A stretch of DNA of 5,033 nt, from NCBI GenBank assembly GCA_035476635.1, contig DATILI010000333.1, positions 1 to 5,033 on the forward strand. The letters run 5' to 3'. Both the position numbers and the translations under genes were made by a program. How positions within the stretch are numbered: the first letter of the stretch is position 1; each line of letters opens with the position of its first letter. The notes beneath the pieces are model-generated. The model worked only from the letters and a program-made list of their open reading frames with translations. It ran no database searches and had not been told where the DNA came from. This document shows, piece by piece, positions 1-5,033 of the stretch. The stretch comes from DATILI01 sp035476635. GTDB taxonomy: Bacteria; Pseudomonadota; Gammaproteobacteria; Burkholderiales; Burkholderiaceae_C.

Positions 1-4
1 GAAG

Positions 5-80
5 TGGTGGGCCCTGAGTGACTCGAACACTCGACCTACGGATTAAGAGTCCGCTGCTCTACCAACTGAGCTAAGAGCCC
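5..80 (-). tRNA. tRNA-Lys (anticodon CTT)
   Basis: Read on the minus strand, this 76-nt segment folds into a complete cloverleaf. The acceptor stem pairs GGGCTCT (80-74) with AGGGCCC (15-9), with one T-G wobble. The discriminator base is A (8) and the CCA end is encoded (7-5). The anticodon loop is CTCTTAA (49-43), closed by GCGGA/TCCGT-type pairing, with anticodon CTT at 47-45, which reads the lysine codon AAG. The D-arm (AGCTCAGTTGGTAGAGC) and the T-loop TTCGAGT are standard. It lies 20 bp downstream of tRNA-Ala on the same strand, so the two are probably co-transcribed. Its 3' end faces away from the operon to the right. Confidence 0.96.
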
Positions 81-100
81 ACTTCTGAAAAAAGGTGCTG

Positions 101-176
101 TGGTGGAGAGGAGGAGGATCGAACTCCCGACCTCTGCATTGCGAACGCAGCGCTCTCCCAGCTGAGCTACCCCCCC
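101..176 (-). tRNA. tRNA-Ala (anticodon CGC)
   Basis: A complete 76-nt cloverleaf on the minus strand. The acceptor strand is seven Gs (176-170) paired with CCTCTCC (111-105), giving two G-U wobbles. One of these is G3-U70 (174 with 107), the classic identity pair for alanyl-tRNA synthetase, which independently confirms alanine. The anticodon loop TTCGCAA (145-139) carries CGC at 143-141, reading GCG codons. The D-arm GCTCAGCTGGGAGAGC is typical of bacterial tRNA-Ala. Discriminator A (104) and an encoded CCA (103-101) follow. A dedicated CGC isoacceptor fits a genome that uses GCG heavily. It is the upstream member of the tRNA pair. Confidence 0.96.
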
Positions 177-188
177 ACAACGAGCTGT

Positions 189-217
189 ATTTTAGCAATA
201 CGTCGGCGGGGTGGAAG
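189..217 (-). promoter_or_regulatory. Candidate promoter for the tRNA-Ala/tRNA-Lys pair
   Basis: On the minus strand a good -10 element, TAAAAT (194-189), is preceded at 17 bp by CTTCCA (217-212), a poor -35. Transcription would start near 182, a few bases before the mature 5' end of tRNA-Ala at 176. The position and the -10 suit a tRNA promoter, but the -35 match is weak. Transcription from the operon upstream could also contribute. Confidence 0.3.
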
Positions 218-282
218 CGAAGCCGTGATTATGCCGTAATTTCAGGCGGTTTTTGAGCGCGCGCCGCGATGAAGTGATGTTT

Positions 283-1164
283 TCAAGTCATGCCGTTGCG
301 GCTGGCCAGTTCCACGAACAGGCCTGAGTGGTCGAGATCGGCCAGGCCATGTTCGACACCGTCGGCGTAGAGCTTTTCAAACAGCGCGCTGATCGGCACG
401 TCAAAGCCGATTTCCTCCGCCGTGGCCAGCGCGTTGCGCATGTCCTTGAGTTGCACCGCCATGCGCGCCCGCGGCGCGAAGTCACGCTCCACCATGCGCT
501 GGCCGTGGACCTGCAGGATGCGGCTTTCGGCGAAGCCGCCGGAGATGGCCTGCCTGACCTTGGCCATGTCGGCGCCGCCTTTTTCACACAGCAGCAAGGC
601 TTCGGCGACCGCGCCGATGGTGATGCCCACGATCATCTGGTTGGCAAGCTTGGCCAACTGGCCCGCACCGTGCGGGCCGACGTGCGTGGCGCGGCCCAGT
701 GGCGCAAAGACCGCGAGTGCCCGTTCGAAATTCTGCGCTTCGCCGCCGGCCATGATGGCCAGCGTTCCGGCTTCGGCACCGACTGTGCCGCCCGAGACGG
801 GTGCGTCCAGATGCCCCAGGCCCAGTGCCGCAAGCCGCGCGGCATGGTCGCGCGCCTCGCGTGGCTTGATCGACGACATGTCGACGACGAGTGAGCCTGG
901 TTGCATGGAATGGGCTGCACCGTGCGCGCGGTCCGCGCCAAACAGCACCTCGCCGACGACGGCGCCGTTGTCCAGCATGCTGACGACGATCTCGGCTTCC
1001 CGCACCGCTTCGCCCGCCTGCCCGTGCACCACGGCGCCAAACGGCGCCACGCGCTCGGCCTTGTCGCGGCTGCGGTTCCAGACGTGCACCGTATGGCCGG
1101 CCTCGCACAGCCGGCGCGCCATCGGAAACCCCATGAAGCCGATACCCAAAACTGCAATCTTCAT
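283..1164 (-). CDS. NAD(P)-dependent 3-hydroxyisobutyrate dehydrogenase family oxidoreductase
   Basis: A 293-residue beta-hydroxyacid dehydrogenase, a usual length for this family (3-hydroxyisobutyrate dehydrogenase, tartronate semialdehyde reductase GarR, glyoxylate/succinic semialdehyde reductases). These cytosolic enzymes interconvert a short 3-hydroxy acid and its semialdehyde. The N-terminal Rossmann motif is GIGFMGFPMA (residues 7-16). The substrate loop is DAPVSGGTVGA (120-130). The catalytic lysine lies in GAGQLAKLANQ (K172, N175), and the C-terminal helical domain has the conserved K240-D241. N30-R31-S32 after the second strand suggests NADP(H), an inference from related enzymes. The frame stays open to 1278, but ATG at 1164 is chosen because the Rossmann motif begins right after it, it is preceded by GGGAAAG at SD distance, and a longer form would overlap the upstream gene. 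It is the last gene of the four-gene operon, 25 bp after the SAF-domain gene. The exact substrate is unknown. Confidence 0.93.
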   Translation of the reverse strand: MKIAVLGIGFMGFPMARRLCEAGHTVHVWNRSRDKAERVAPFGAVVHGQAGEAVREAEIVVSMLDNGAVVGEVLFGADRAHGAAHSMQPGSLVVDMSSIKPREARDHAARLAALGLGHLDAPVSGGTVGAEAGTLAIMAGGEAQNFERALAVFAPLGRATHVGPHGAGQLAKLANQMIVGITIGAVAEALLLCEKGGADMAKVRQAISGGFAESRILQVHGQRMVERDFAPRARMAVQLKDMRNALATAEEIGFDVPISALFEKLYADGVEHGLADLDHSGLFVELASRNGMT

Positions 1165-1189
1165 TTGTTCTTTCCCGGACACATGTTCT

Positions 1190-2548
1190 CTAGGCGGCGC
1201 GCCGCAAAGGTGCGGCGAACAGGTCTTCCATTTCCTTGCGCACCCGGTAGGCGTGGGTCGTGCTGTCCATCGCGACATCGGCCCAACTGAGGCTTTGGCC
1301 CTTGCGCACGAGCCGCGCCACCTTCACGTTGTGCGCCAGGCCCAGCGGCAGGCCGCCGCTGGCCACCGATTTCGCTGCTGGCAGCAGCTTGCCCCAGACG
1401 GTGTAGCCGCCTTCGCCGTCGAGCATTTCGCCGGGCTGCAGGTCACGCTTGGCCGTGGCGACCACGTCGGCATTCCAGCAGGTCGCCACGCCGGTGGGCT
1501 CGCCGCGCAAGGCCACGCTGGCAACCGAGACGCCGACCTCCAGCCCGATCAGGTGCCAGCGCTTGTACAGCGTGAAGTAGCGCCCGCTCGGGTCGGTGTG
1601 GGCGTTGTATTCCTCAAAGCAGTTGCGGATGTACTCCGTCTCGCCTTCCACCGTGACCCAGACGCCCATGCGGATGTCGTAGGGAATCTTGCGGCCGTTG
1701 GCTTCAAGTGAAGAGATCACCTCGACCATCCCTTTGCGCTCAAGTACGCCGCCTTCGCTGATGGGGCGTGTCACGAACGGAATGTCTTCCACGCTCGCGG
1801 GTGGGTACAGCAGCCCGTTGCTCGGCACCGTGAGGCCGGTGGCGTTGGCCACGGCGGTGCTTTCGATCGAGGGCTTGGAGCCGTCGAGAAAGCTGTTGAA
1901 CATCTTGGGGTTCAGTCCGCCGCGCGTGGCCTGCTCTGGTGTCAGGCCATAGTTGCCCCACACGGTATCCGGCGTCGATTCGCAAAAATGCGGCAGCCAT
2001 TTGTGGCCGCGCCCGGCGGCCACCACCGGGAAACCGCAGGTGCGGGCCCAATCCACCAGGTCGCAAATGAGCGCGGGCTGGTCACCGAACGCGAGCGAAT
2101 ACACCACGCCGGCCTGGGCCGCCCGCTTCGCCAGGAGCGGCCCGCAAAAGGCGTCGGCTTCCACCGTGACGTTGACCACGTGCTTGCCGTGTGCGAAGGC
2201 GTCCAGGCAATGGTCCACCGCCGCGATCGGGTTGCCGGTGCATTCCACGATGATGTCGATGGCCGGATGCCGCGTCAGCGCCTGCCAGTCGTCGGTGATC
2301 CAGGTTGTTCCCGCTTGCATCGCCTCCTGGGCCGACCCCGCTTGTGCCCGGGCCGGGTTCCAGCCGACGCGTTCGAGGTTGGCACGCGCCGCATCGGGCG
2401 CCAGGTCGGCGATGCCCACGAGATGCACGCCCGGTGTGCGCGGGATTTGGGCCAGGTACATGGAGCCGAACTTGCCGGCGCCGATCAGGCCGATGCGCAC
2501 CGGCCGGTTGTCGGCGGCGCGCTGCTGAAGCTTGCTGTAGAGGTTCAT
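1190..2548 (-). CDS. SAF-domain NAD(P)-dependent oxidoreductase (predicted homoserine dehydrogenase / DXR-II-like family)
   Basis: A 452-residue protein. Residues 17-130 form a Rossmann fold with the dinucleotide motif GLIGAGKFG (G23, G25, G28), followed by an IADL strand end (47-50) and VECTGNP (101-107). The middle section (about 150-345) would be the catalytic and dimerisation domain. The C-terminal section (about 361-430, including GEMLDGEGGYTVWGKL and LPLGLAHNVKVARLV) looks like the SAF-type domain that defines this group, annotated as predicted homoserine dehydrogenases with an SAF domain. The family also contains Brucella DRL (DXR-II), which makes methylerythritol phosphate from deoxyxylulose phosphate, and many relatives of unknown substrate. 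True threonine-pathway homoserine dehydrogenases differ in architecture, so that name should not be taken literally. It starts 18 bp after the dioxygenase stop, with only a weak SD-like sequence, which suggests translational coupling. The operon context argues for a catabolic hydroxyacid or sugar-acid role; the substrate is unknown. Confidence 0.9.
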   Translation of the reverse strand: MNLYSKLQQRAADNRPVRIGLIGAGKFGSMYLAQIPRTPGVHLVGIADLAPDAARANLERVGWNPARAQAGSAQEAMQAGTTWITDDWQALTRHPAIDIIVECTGNPIAAVDHCLDAFAHGKHVVNVTVEADAFCGPLLAKRAAQAGVVYSLAFGDQPALICDLVDWARTCGFPVVAAGRGHKWLPHFCESTPDTVWGNYGLTPEQATRGGLNPKMFNSFLDGSKPSIESTAVANATGLTVPSNGLLYPPASVEDIPFVTRPISEGGVLERKGMVEVISSLEANGRKIPYDIRMGVWVTVEGETEYIRNCFEEYNAHTDPSGRYFTLYKRWHLIGLEVGVSVASVALRGEPTGVATCWNADVVATAKRDLQPGEMLDGEGGYTVWGKLLPAAKSVASGGLPLGLAHNVKVARLVRKGQSLSWADVAMDSTTHAYRVRKEMEDLFAAPLRRAA

Positions 2549-2566
2549 TGGCTTGCGTTCCAGGGC

Positions 2567-3439
2567 TCAGGCCGCCACTTCCAATGGGTCGAGCGACGTT
2601 TCCAGCGCACTCGCTGGCAAGCCGTTCTTCCATGGCAAGTCGACCGGATAAGCCTGCAGCAGGCAATCGTCCGGCAAGCACGTGATCGGCGTGAAATCCC
2701 GATGCGCAATGTATTCGGGTCGCTTGTGGCGGCGGATGTGGTTGCTGACGGCGCACAGGCTCAGGTAGACGCTCACGCGGTTGAACGGCGAGAGGTTGCT
2801 GCTCGACGCATGGACCAGGCAACTATGGAACAGGATCATCGAGCCCGCCGGGCCCTTGGGCGCCACGATGCCCCCGTCCTTGCCGCCCGCCCGCTCCACC
2901 AGTTGGCGGATCAGGTCGTTGTCCACCGTCCACAGCGGGTAGCTTGTGGTCGTGAGGTCGTGCCTGGCCTCGACCACGCCCTTCCTGTGGCTGCCGGGAA
3001 TGAACATCAGCGGTCCGTTGTACTCGTTGACATCGTCCAGGAAGATCGCGACGTTCATCGCGCGCTCGGTGGGCATCAAGTCGTCGTTGAGCCAGGTGCC
3101 GTAGTCCTGATGCCATTGCCAGACATCGCCTTCGAAAGCCATCTTGCCGTTGATCTTGAACTGGTGCATGTAGAGCTTTTCACCGAACAGGTCCTGCACC
3201 GGCTCGATCATGCGCGGGTGCCGCGCAAGCCTGGCAAACGGCGCGCTGTACAGGTGGGCCGCGAAATTGGTGCGCACGGCGTCGCTGCCTTTTTCGCGTA
3301 CGTTGAAGGCTTCGCGCCGGCTGTAGATCTCGGGAACCGCATCGGTCAGGGTCTTGGTTTCCTCCGGCGTGAACAGGCCCGGGAAGAACAGGTAGCCGTC
3401 GCGGTCGAATTGCGCGCGTTGCGCCTCTGTGAGTTTCAT
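2567..3439 (-). CDS. Phytanoyl-CoA dioxygenase (PhyH) family Fe(II)/2-oxoglutarate oxygenase, EctD-like
   Basis: A 290-residue cytosolic oxygenase predicted to hydroxylate a small molecule using O2 and 2-oxoglutarate, releasing CO2 and succinate. The opening FDRDGYLFFPGLF (11-23) is the usual PhyH entry strand. The iron triad is visible: H110 and D112 in WQWHQDYGTW (107-116), and distal H210 in HSCLVHASSSN (205-215). R221 in SPFNR would bind the 2-oxoglutarate carboxylate. The stretch NGPLMFIPGSH (141-151) and the HASSSNLSPFNR arrangement are close to ectoine hydroxylase EctD. However, the EctD signature as I recall it (WHSDFETWH) differs here at several positions, and no ectoine synthesis genes are nearby, so ectoine is unlikely as substrate. 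ATG at 3439 is supported by a strong AGAGGAGG Shine-Dalgarno. The gene sits 24 bp after the regulator and 18 bp before the SAF-domain oxidoreductase. Confidence 0.92.
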   Translation of the reverse strand: MKLTEAQRAQFDRDGYLFFPGLFTPEETKTLTDAVPEIYSRREAFNVREKGSDAVRTNFAAHLYSAPFARLARHPRMIEPVQDLFGEKLYMHQFKINGKMAFEGDVWQWHQDYGTWLNDDLMPTERAMNVAIFLDDVNEYNGPLMFIPGSHRKGVVEARHDLTTTSYPLWTVDNDLIRQLVERAGGKDGGIVAPKGPAGSMILFHSCLVHASSSNLSPFNRVSVYLSLCAVSNHIRRHKRPEYIAHRDFTPITCLPDDCLLQAYPVDLPWKNGLPASALETSLDPLEVAA

Positions 3440-3447
3440 GGGTGGAG

Positions 3448-3455
3448 CCTCCTCT
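3448..3455 (-). promoter_or_regulatory. Strong Shine-Dalgarno site of the dioxygenase gene
   Basis: On the minus strand AGAGGAGG ends 8 bases before the ATG at 3439. It is the best ribosome binding site in the operon, much better than those of the flanking genes, and it fixes the dioxygenase start. It suggests that the oxygenase is translated more strongly than the regulator gene just upstream, which has no visible SD. Confidence 0.8.
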
Positions 3456-3463
3456 GCTGTTGG

Positions 3464-4135
3464 TCACACGGGTTGTTGAAGCACCTGCGACAGCCGCAGC
3501 GCCAGATGGTCGCCGGCAAGCTGGCTGTGGCCGTTGATGAGTCGGGTTGCATGTTCGCCGTCGCCCGCGGCAATGGCGTCGGCGATGGCCTGGTGTTCGT
3601 CCCAGACTTCCTCGCGCAGGCCCGCTACCTGCAGCACCGCGCCCATGGCGCGCCGCAGGTGCCGCCAGTGCAGATGGGCGCTTTGCTCGATCAACGGATT
3701 GCGCGATGCGGCGTAGATGGCCGTGTGGAAAGCCATGTCGGCATCGATCATGGCCTTGATGTTCTTGCCGCTTGCGGCCTTGCGTCCCTGCGCGATCAGC
3801 TTTGGGTCCATCCGGTAGCGGTAGCCGGCGGCCAGCCGCGCGGCCAATGCGTCCAGCGCGCTGCGCACCTGGTAGATCTTGCCGGTCCATTCGGCATCCA
3901 GTGGCGCCACCAGCAGGCCACGCCCCGGCGCATCCAGCACGAAGCCGTCTTTCTTCAAGAGCCGCAGCGCCTGCAGTACCGGCTGGCGCGACACGGCCAG
4001 TTGCTCGGCAATCTCCTCTTGCGTGATGCGCCGGCCCGGGGCCAGCGAGCCTTCGCTGATGGCGTCGAGCAGGGCCCGGTAGACCTGGTCTACCAGGTCA
4101 GGTGCGGCTTCAAGTTTGACGAGCTGGGCTGGCAT
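3464..4135 (-). CDS. GntR family transcriptional regulator, FadR/FCD subfamily
   Basis: A 223-residue regulator of typical length for the FCD group. Residues about 13-78 form the GntR winged helix: VYRALLDAISEGSLAPGRRI, then TQEEIAEQLAVSRQPVLQALRLL (recognition helix around 48-60), then a wing with GFVLDAPGRGLLV. The C-terminal FCD ligand domain (about 85-215) has the usual metal-site residues: D133 and H137 in DMAFH, H181 in DEHQAI and H203 in NGHSQL. Such FCD proteins bind carboxylate effectors, and most act as repressors of adjacent catabolic genes. It is first in the operon, followed 24 bp later by the dioxygenase. Its ATG lies 16 bp from a perfect inverted repeat (4152-4166), so autoregulation plus control of the divergent hydrolase is likely. 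No Shine-Dalgarno precedes the ATG, but no alternative start fits the domain better. Confidence 0.94.
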   Translation of the reverse strand: MPAQLVKLEAAPDLVDQVYRALLDAISEGSLAPGRRITQEEIAEQLAVSRQPVLQALRLLKKDGFVLDAPGRGLLVAPLDAEWTGKIYQVRSALDALAARLAAGYRYRMDPKLIAQGRKAASGKNIKAMIDADMAFHTAIYAASRNPLIEQSAHLHWRHLRRAMGAVLQVAGLREEVWDEHQAIADAIAAGDGEHATRLINGHSQLAGDHLALRLSQVLQQPV

Positions 4136-4144
4136 GGAAATATC
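4116..4144 (+). promoter_or_regulatory. Candidate promoter for the divergent hydrolase gene
   Basis: TTGACG (4116-4121) matches the -35 consensus at five of six positions and is followed after 17 bp by AATATC (4139-4144), a modest -10; TATCTG (4141-4146) is an alternative with a 19-bp spacer. Transcription would start near 4151, at the inverted repeat, so a bound regulator would block it. The -35 lies inside the start of the regulator gene. It is an inference from consensus matching only. Confidence 0.3.
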
Positions 4145-4157
4145 TGTACTCTGTATT
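4144..4157. repeat. Imperfect 7-bp tandem repeat beside the operator
   Basis: CTGTACT (4144-4150) is followed directly by CTGTATT (4151-4157), with one mismatch. The second copy overlaps the left half of the perfect inverted repeat. It may be an additional half-site that extends the regulator footprint toward the regulator start codon; it may also be chance in such a short span. Confidence 0.4.
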
Positions 4158-4166
4158 CAGAATACA
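4152..4166. promoter_or_regulatory. Putative GntR operator: perfect 7-1-7 inverted repeat
   Basis: TGTATTC-A-GAATACA is a perfect inverted repeat with a single central base, AT-rich within a very GC-rich neighbourhood, in the space between the regulator start (4135) and the divergent hydrolase start (4263). Its length and symmetry suit a GntR/FCD dimer, and regulators of this type normally bind next to their own gene. It would overlap both candidate promoters here, giving autorepression and repression of the hydrolase until an effector binds. The site is seen directly; its binding partner is inferred from position. Confidence 0.75.
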
Positions 4167-4187
4167 CGAAAGCGCGGGCCGCGTCAT
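4159..4187 (-). promoter_or_regulatory. Candidate promoter of the gntR-led operon, -10 inside the operator
   Basis: On the minus strand ATGACG (4187-4182, four of six to TTGACA) and TATTCT (4164-4159, four of six to TATAAT) are spaced 17 bp apart. The -10 falls within the inverted repeat, so the regulator would compete directly with RNA polymerase. Transcription would begin near 4152 and leave a very short leader before the regulator ATG at 4135. Confidence 0.35.
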
Positions 4188-4193
4188 CTCCGC

Positions 4194-4212
4194 CGGCACG
4201 GCAGCGGTGCCG
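4194..4212 (+). other. GC-rich hairpin in the hydrolase leader
   Basis: CGGCAC (4194-4199) and GTGCCG (4207-4212) form a six-pair stem with a seven-base loop, within the untranslated stretch before the hydrolase start. No T-run follows, so it is not an intrinsic terminator. The rest of the 4167-4262 leader shows no open reading frame or recognisable riboswitch. It may be structural or chance, given the base composition. Confidence 0.3.
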
Positions 4213-4262
4213 CCGCAACCTGTGCCAAGATGTCGCCCGCACACCCCCCAACGGAGAATCGA

Positions 4263-5033
4263 ATGGCAAGCTATGACGGCGATTGGCTGGACCGCATGTA
4301 CAACAACCGGGCGCTGGTCCCTGAGCACGGCGAAATTTTCAAGCGCTGGGCTGACGCCTCCGTCGCGGCGCGCACCGCGCCCAAGGCTCGCCTGGACGTG
4401 GCCTATGGCAAGGGTGAGGGCGAGACACTGGACATCTTCCCGGCAGCTGCGGCCAATGCGCCGGTGCTGGTGTTCATCCATGGTGGCTATTGGCGTTCGC
4501 TGGACAAGTCCGACCACTCCTTTGTGGCGCCGGCCTTCACCAGCCAGGGTGCCTGCGTGGTGGTGCCGAACTACGCGCTGTGCCCGGGCAGCGAAAACCA
4601 GCCTGTAACGATCCCCCACATCGCGCTGCAAATGGTCCAGGCCCTGGCATGGACCTGGCGCAACATCGCGCAATACGGCGGCGACCCGAACCGCATCACT
4701 GTCATCGGCCATTCGGCCGGCGGGCACCTGGCGGCGCTGCTGCTGGCCTGCGCCTGGCGTGCCTATGGCAGCGACCTTCCGCCGGACTTGCTCAAGAAGG
4801 CGCTGGCGATCTCGGGCCTGTACGAGCTGGAATCCATCATGCACACGCCGTTCCTGCAGCAGTCCCTGCGCCTGACGCCTGCGCAGGTGCTCAAATCCAG
4901 CCCGGCCTGGCTGCCTGCGCCCCGGCAGGGCGCGCTCTACACCGTGGCCGGCGCCGACGAAAGCGCCGAGTTCCTGCGCCAGAACACGCTGATGCAAAAA
5001 ACCTGGGGTGAAAAGACCGTGCCGGTATGCGAG
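4263..5033 (+). CDS. Alpha/beta hydrolase, kynurenine formamidase-like (partial, 3' end outside window)
   Basis: An open frame of 257 codons from ATG at 4263 runs past the window end without a stop. GGAG at 4253-4256 lies six bases before the start. The protein shows the alpha/beta-hydrolase fold of the HSL/arylformamidase-like group: oxyanion motif HGGYWRS (73-79), the conserved VVVPNYALCP segment (99-108), and the nucleophile elbow GHSAGG (149-154) with S151. The acid residue is probably in AGADESAEF (229-237). The catalytic histidine, expected near the C-terminus, is beyond the window; family length is about 270-290 residues, so little is missing. No signal peptide is present, so it is cytosolic. 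Such enzymes cleave amides or esters of small acids; true kynurenine formamidases belong to tryptophan breakdown, but no other tryptophan gene is visible here. It is divergent from the regulator and likely shares its operator, so it probably belongs to the same pathway. Confidence 0.92.
   Translation, partial: MASYDGDWLDRMYNNRALVPEHGEIFKRWADASVAARTAPKARLDVAYGKGEGETLDIFPAAAANAPVLVFIHGGYWRSLDKSDHSFVAPAFTSQGACVVVPNYALCPGSENQPVTIPHIALQMVQALAWTWRNIAQYGGDPNRITVIGHSAGGHLAALLLACAWRAYGSDLPPDLLKKALAISGLYELESIMHTPFLQQSLRLTPAQVLKSSPAWLPAPRQGALYTVAGADESAEFLRQNTLMQKTWGEKTVPVCE

Noticed and set aside
5..176. tRNA genes as the attachment site of a genomic island carrying the operon
   Set aside because: The operon lies on the 5' side of both tRNAs, no integrase gene is visible, and I see no second copy of a tRNA 3' end within the window.
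222..256. Possible intrinsic terminator ending in a run of five Ts on the plus strand
   Set aside because: The potential stem is only three or four pairs with a long loop, and the T-run is on the plus strand, where no gene ends. The ATTAT/GTAAT pairing nearby is short and lacks a T-run in the needed direction.
1165..1278. Upstream extension of the hydroxyisobutyrate-type dehydrogenase to an ATG at 1278
   Set aside because: The extra 38 residues would precede the Rossmann motif without similarity to the family, overlap the SAF-domain gene, and ignore the SD-like site before the ATG at 1164.
422..1711. A 429-codon open frame on the plus strand
   Set aside because: It is antisense to the hydroxyisobutyrate-type dehydrogenase and the SAF-domain gene, crosses their boundary, and has low-complexity Ala/Ser/Pro-rich composition typical of a shadow frame.
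1988..4276. A 762-codon open frame on the plus strand
   Set aside because: It runs antisense across four genes that have clear family motifs on the minus strand. Long empty antisense frames are expected in GC-rich coding DNA, and its translation shows no recognisable domain.
4110..4997. A 295-codon minus-strand frame opposite the hydrolase
   Set aside because: It covers the hydrolase gene in antisense, runs through the divergent promoter region and into the regulator, and has no family motif, whereas the plus-strand frame has complete hydrolase motifs.

Overview
The window reads as a chromosomal segment of a GC-rich betaproteobacterium. The order Burkholderiales, and probably the family Comamonadaceae, is suggested by the strong GC bias at third codon positions, by CCA ends encoded in the tRNA genes, by a tRNA-Ala with a CGC anticodon, and by protein sequences that resemble Variovorax/Polaromonas-type proteins. 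This placement comes from memory of such sequences and was not searched.

Layout from left to right. Bases 5-176 hold two tRNA genes on the minus strand, Ala(CGC) upstream and Lys(CTT) downstream, 20 bp apart. Bases 177-282 are intergenic, with a weak candidate promoter for the tRNAs and no convincing terminator. From 283 to 4135 four minus-strand genes lie head to tail with gaps of only 24, 18 and 25 bp. In transcription order they are a GntR/FCD-type regulator (4135-3464), an EctD-like phytanoyl-CoA dioxygenase (PhyH) family Fe(II)/2-oxoglutarate oxygenase (3439-2567), a Rossmann-fold oxidoreductase with a C-terminal SAF-like domain from the predicted homoserine dehydrogenase/DXR-II-like family (2548-1190), and a 3-hydroxyisobutyrate dehydrogenase/tartronate semialdehyde reductase family enzyme (1164-283). 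Bases 4136-4262 are a divergent intergenic region. From 4263 to the window end runs the start of a plus-strand alpha/beta hydrolase of the kynurenine formamidase-like type, cut off by the window edge.

The four minus-strand genes look like one operon with the regulator first. The divergent region holds a perfect 15-bp inverted repeat, TGTATTC-A-GAATACA (4152-4166), placed where a GntR dimer could control both directions. The simplest reading is a small inducible catabolic locus: the hydrolase releases an acid or amine from an ester or amide, the oxygenase hydroxylates it, and the two dehydrogenases process the resulting hydroxy or aldehyde compound. The substrate cannot be deduced from the sequence. 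This combination does not match a pathway I can name, and it is the most interesting thing in the window. No mobile element, CRISPR array, or phage-type gene was seen.
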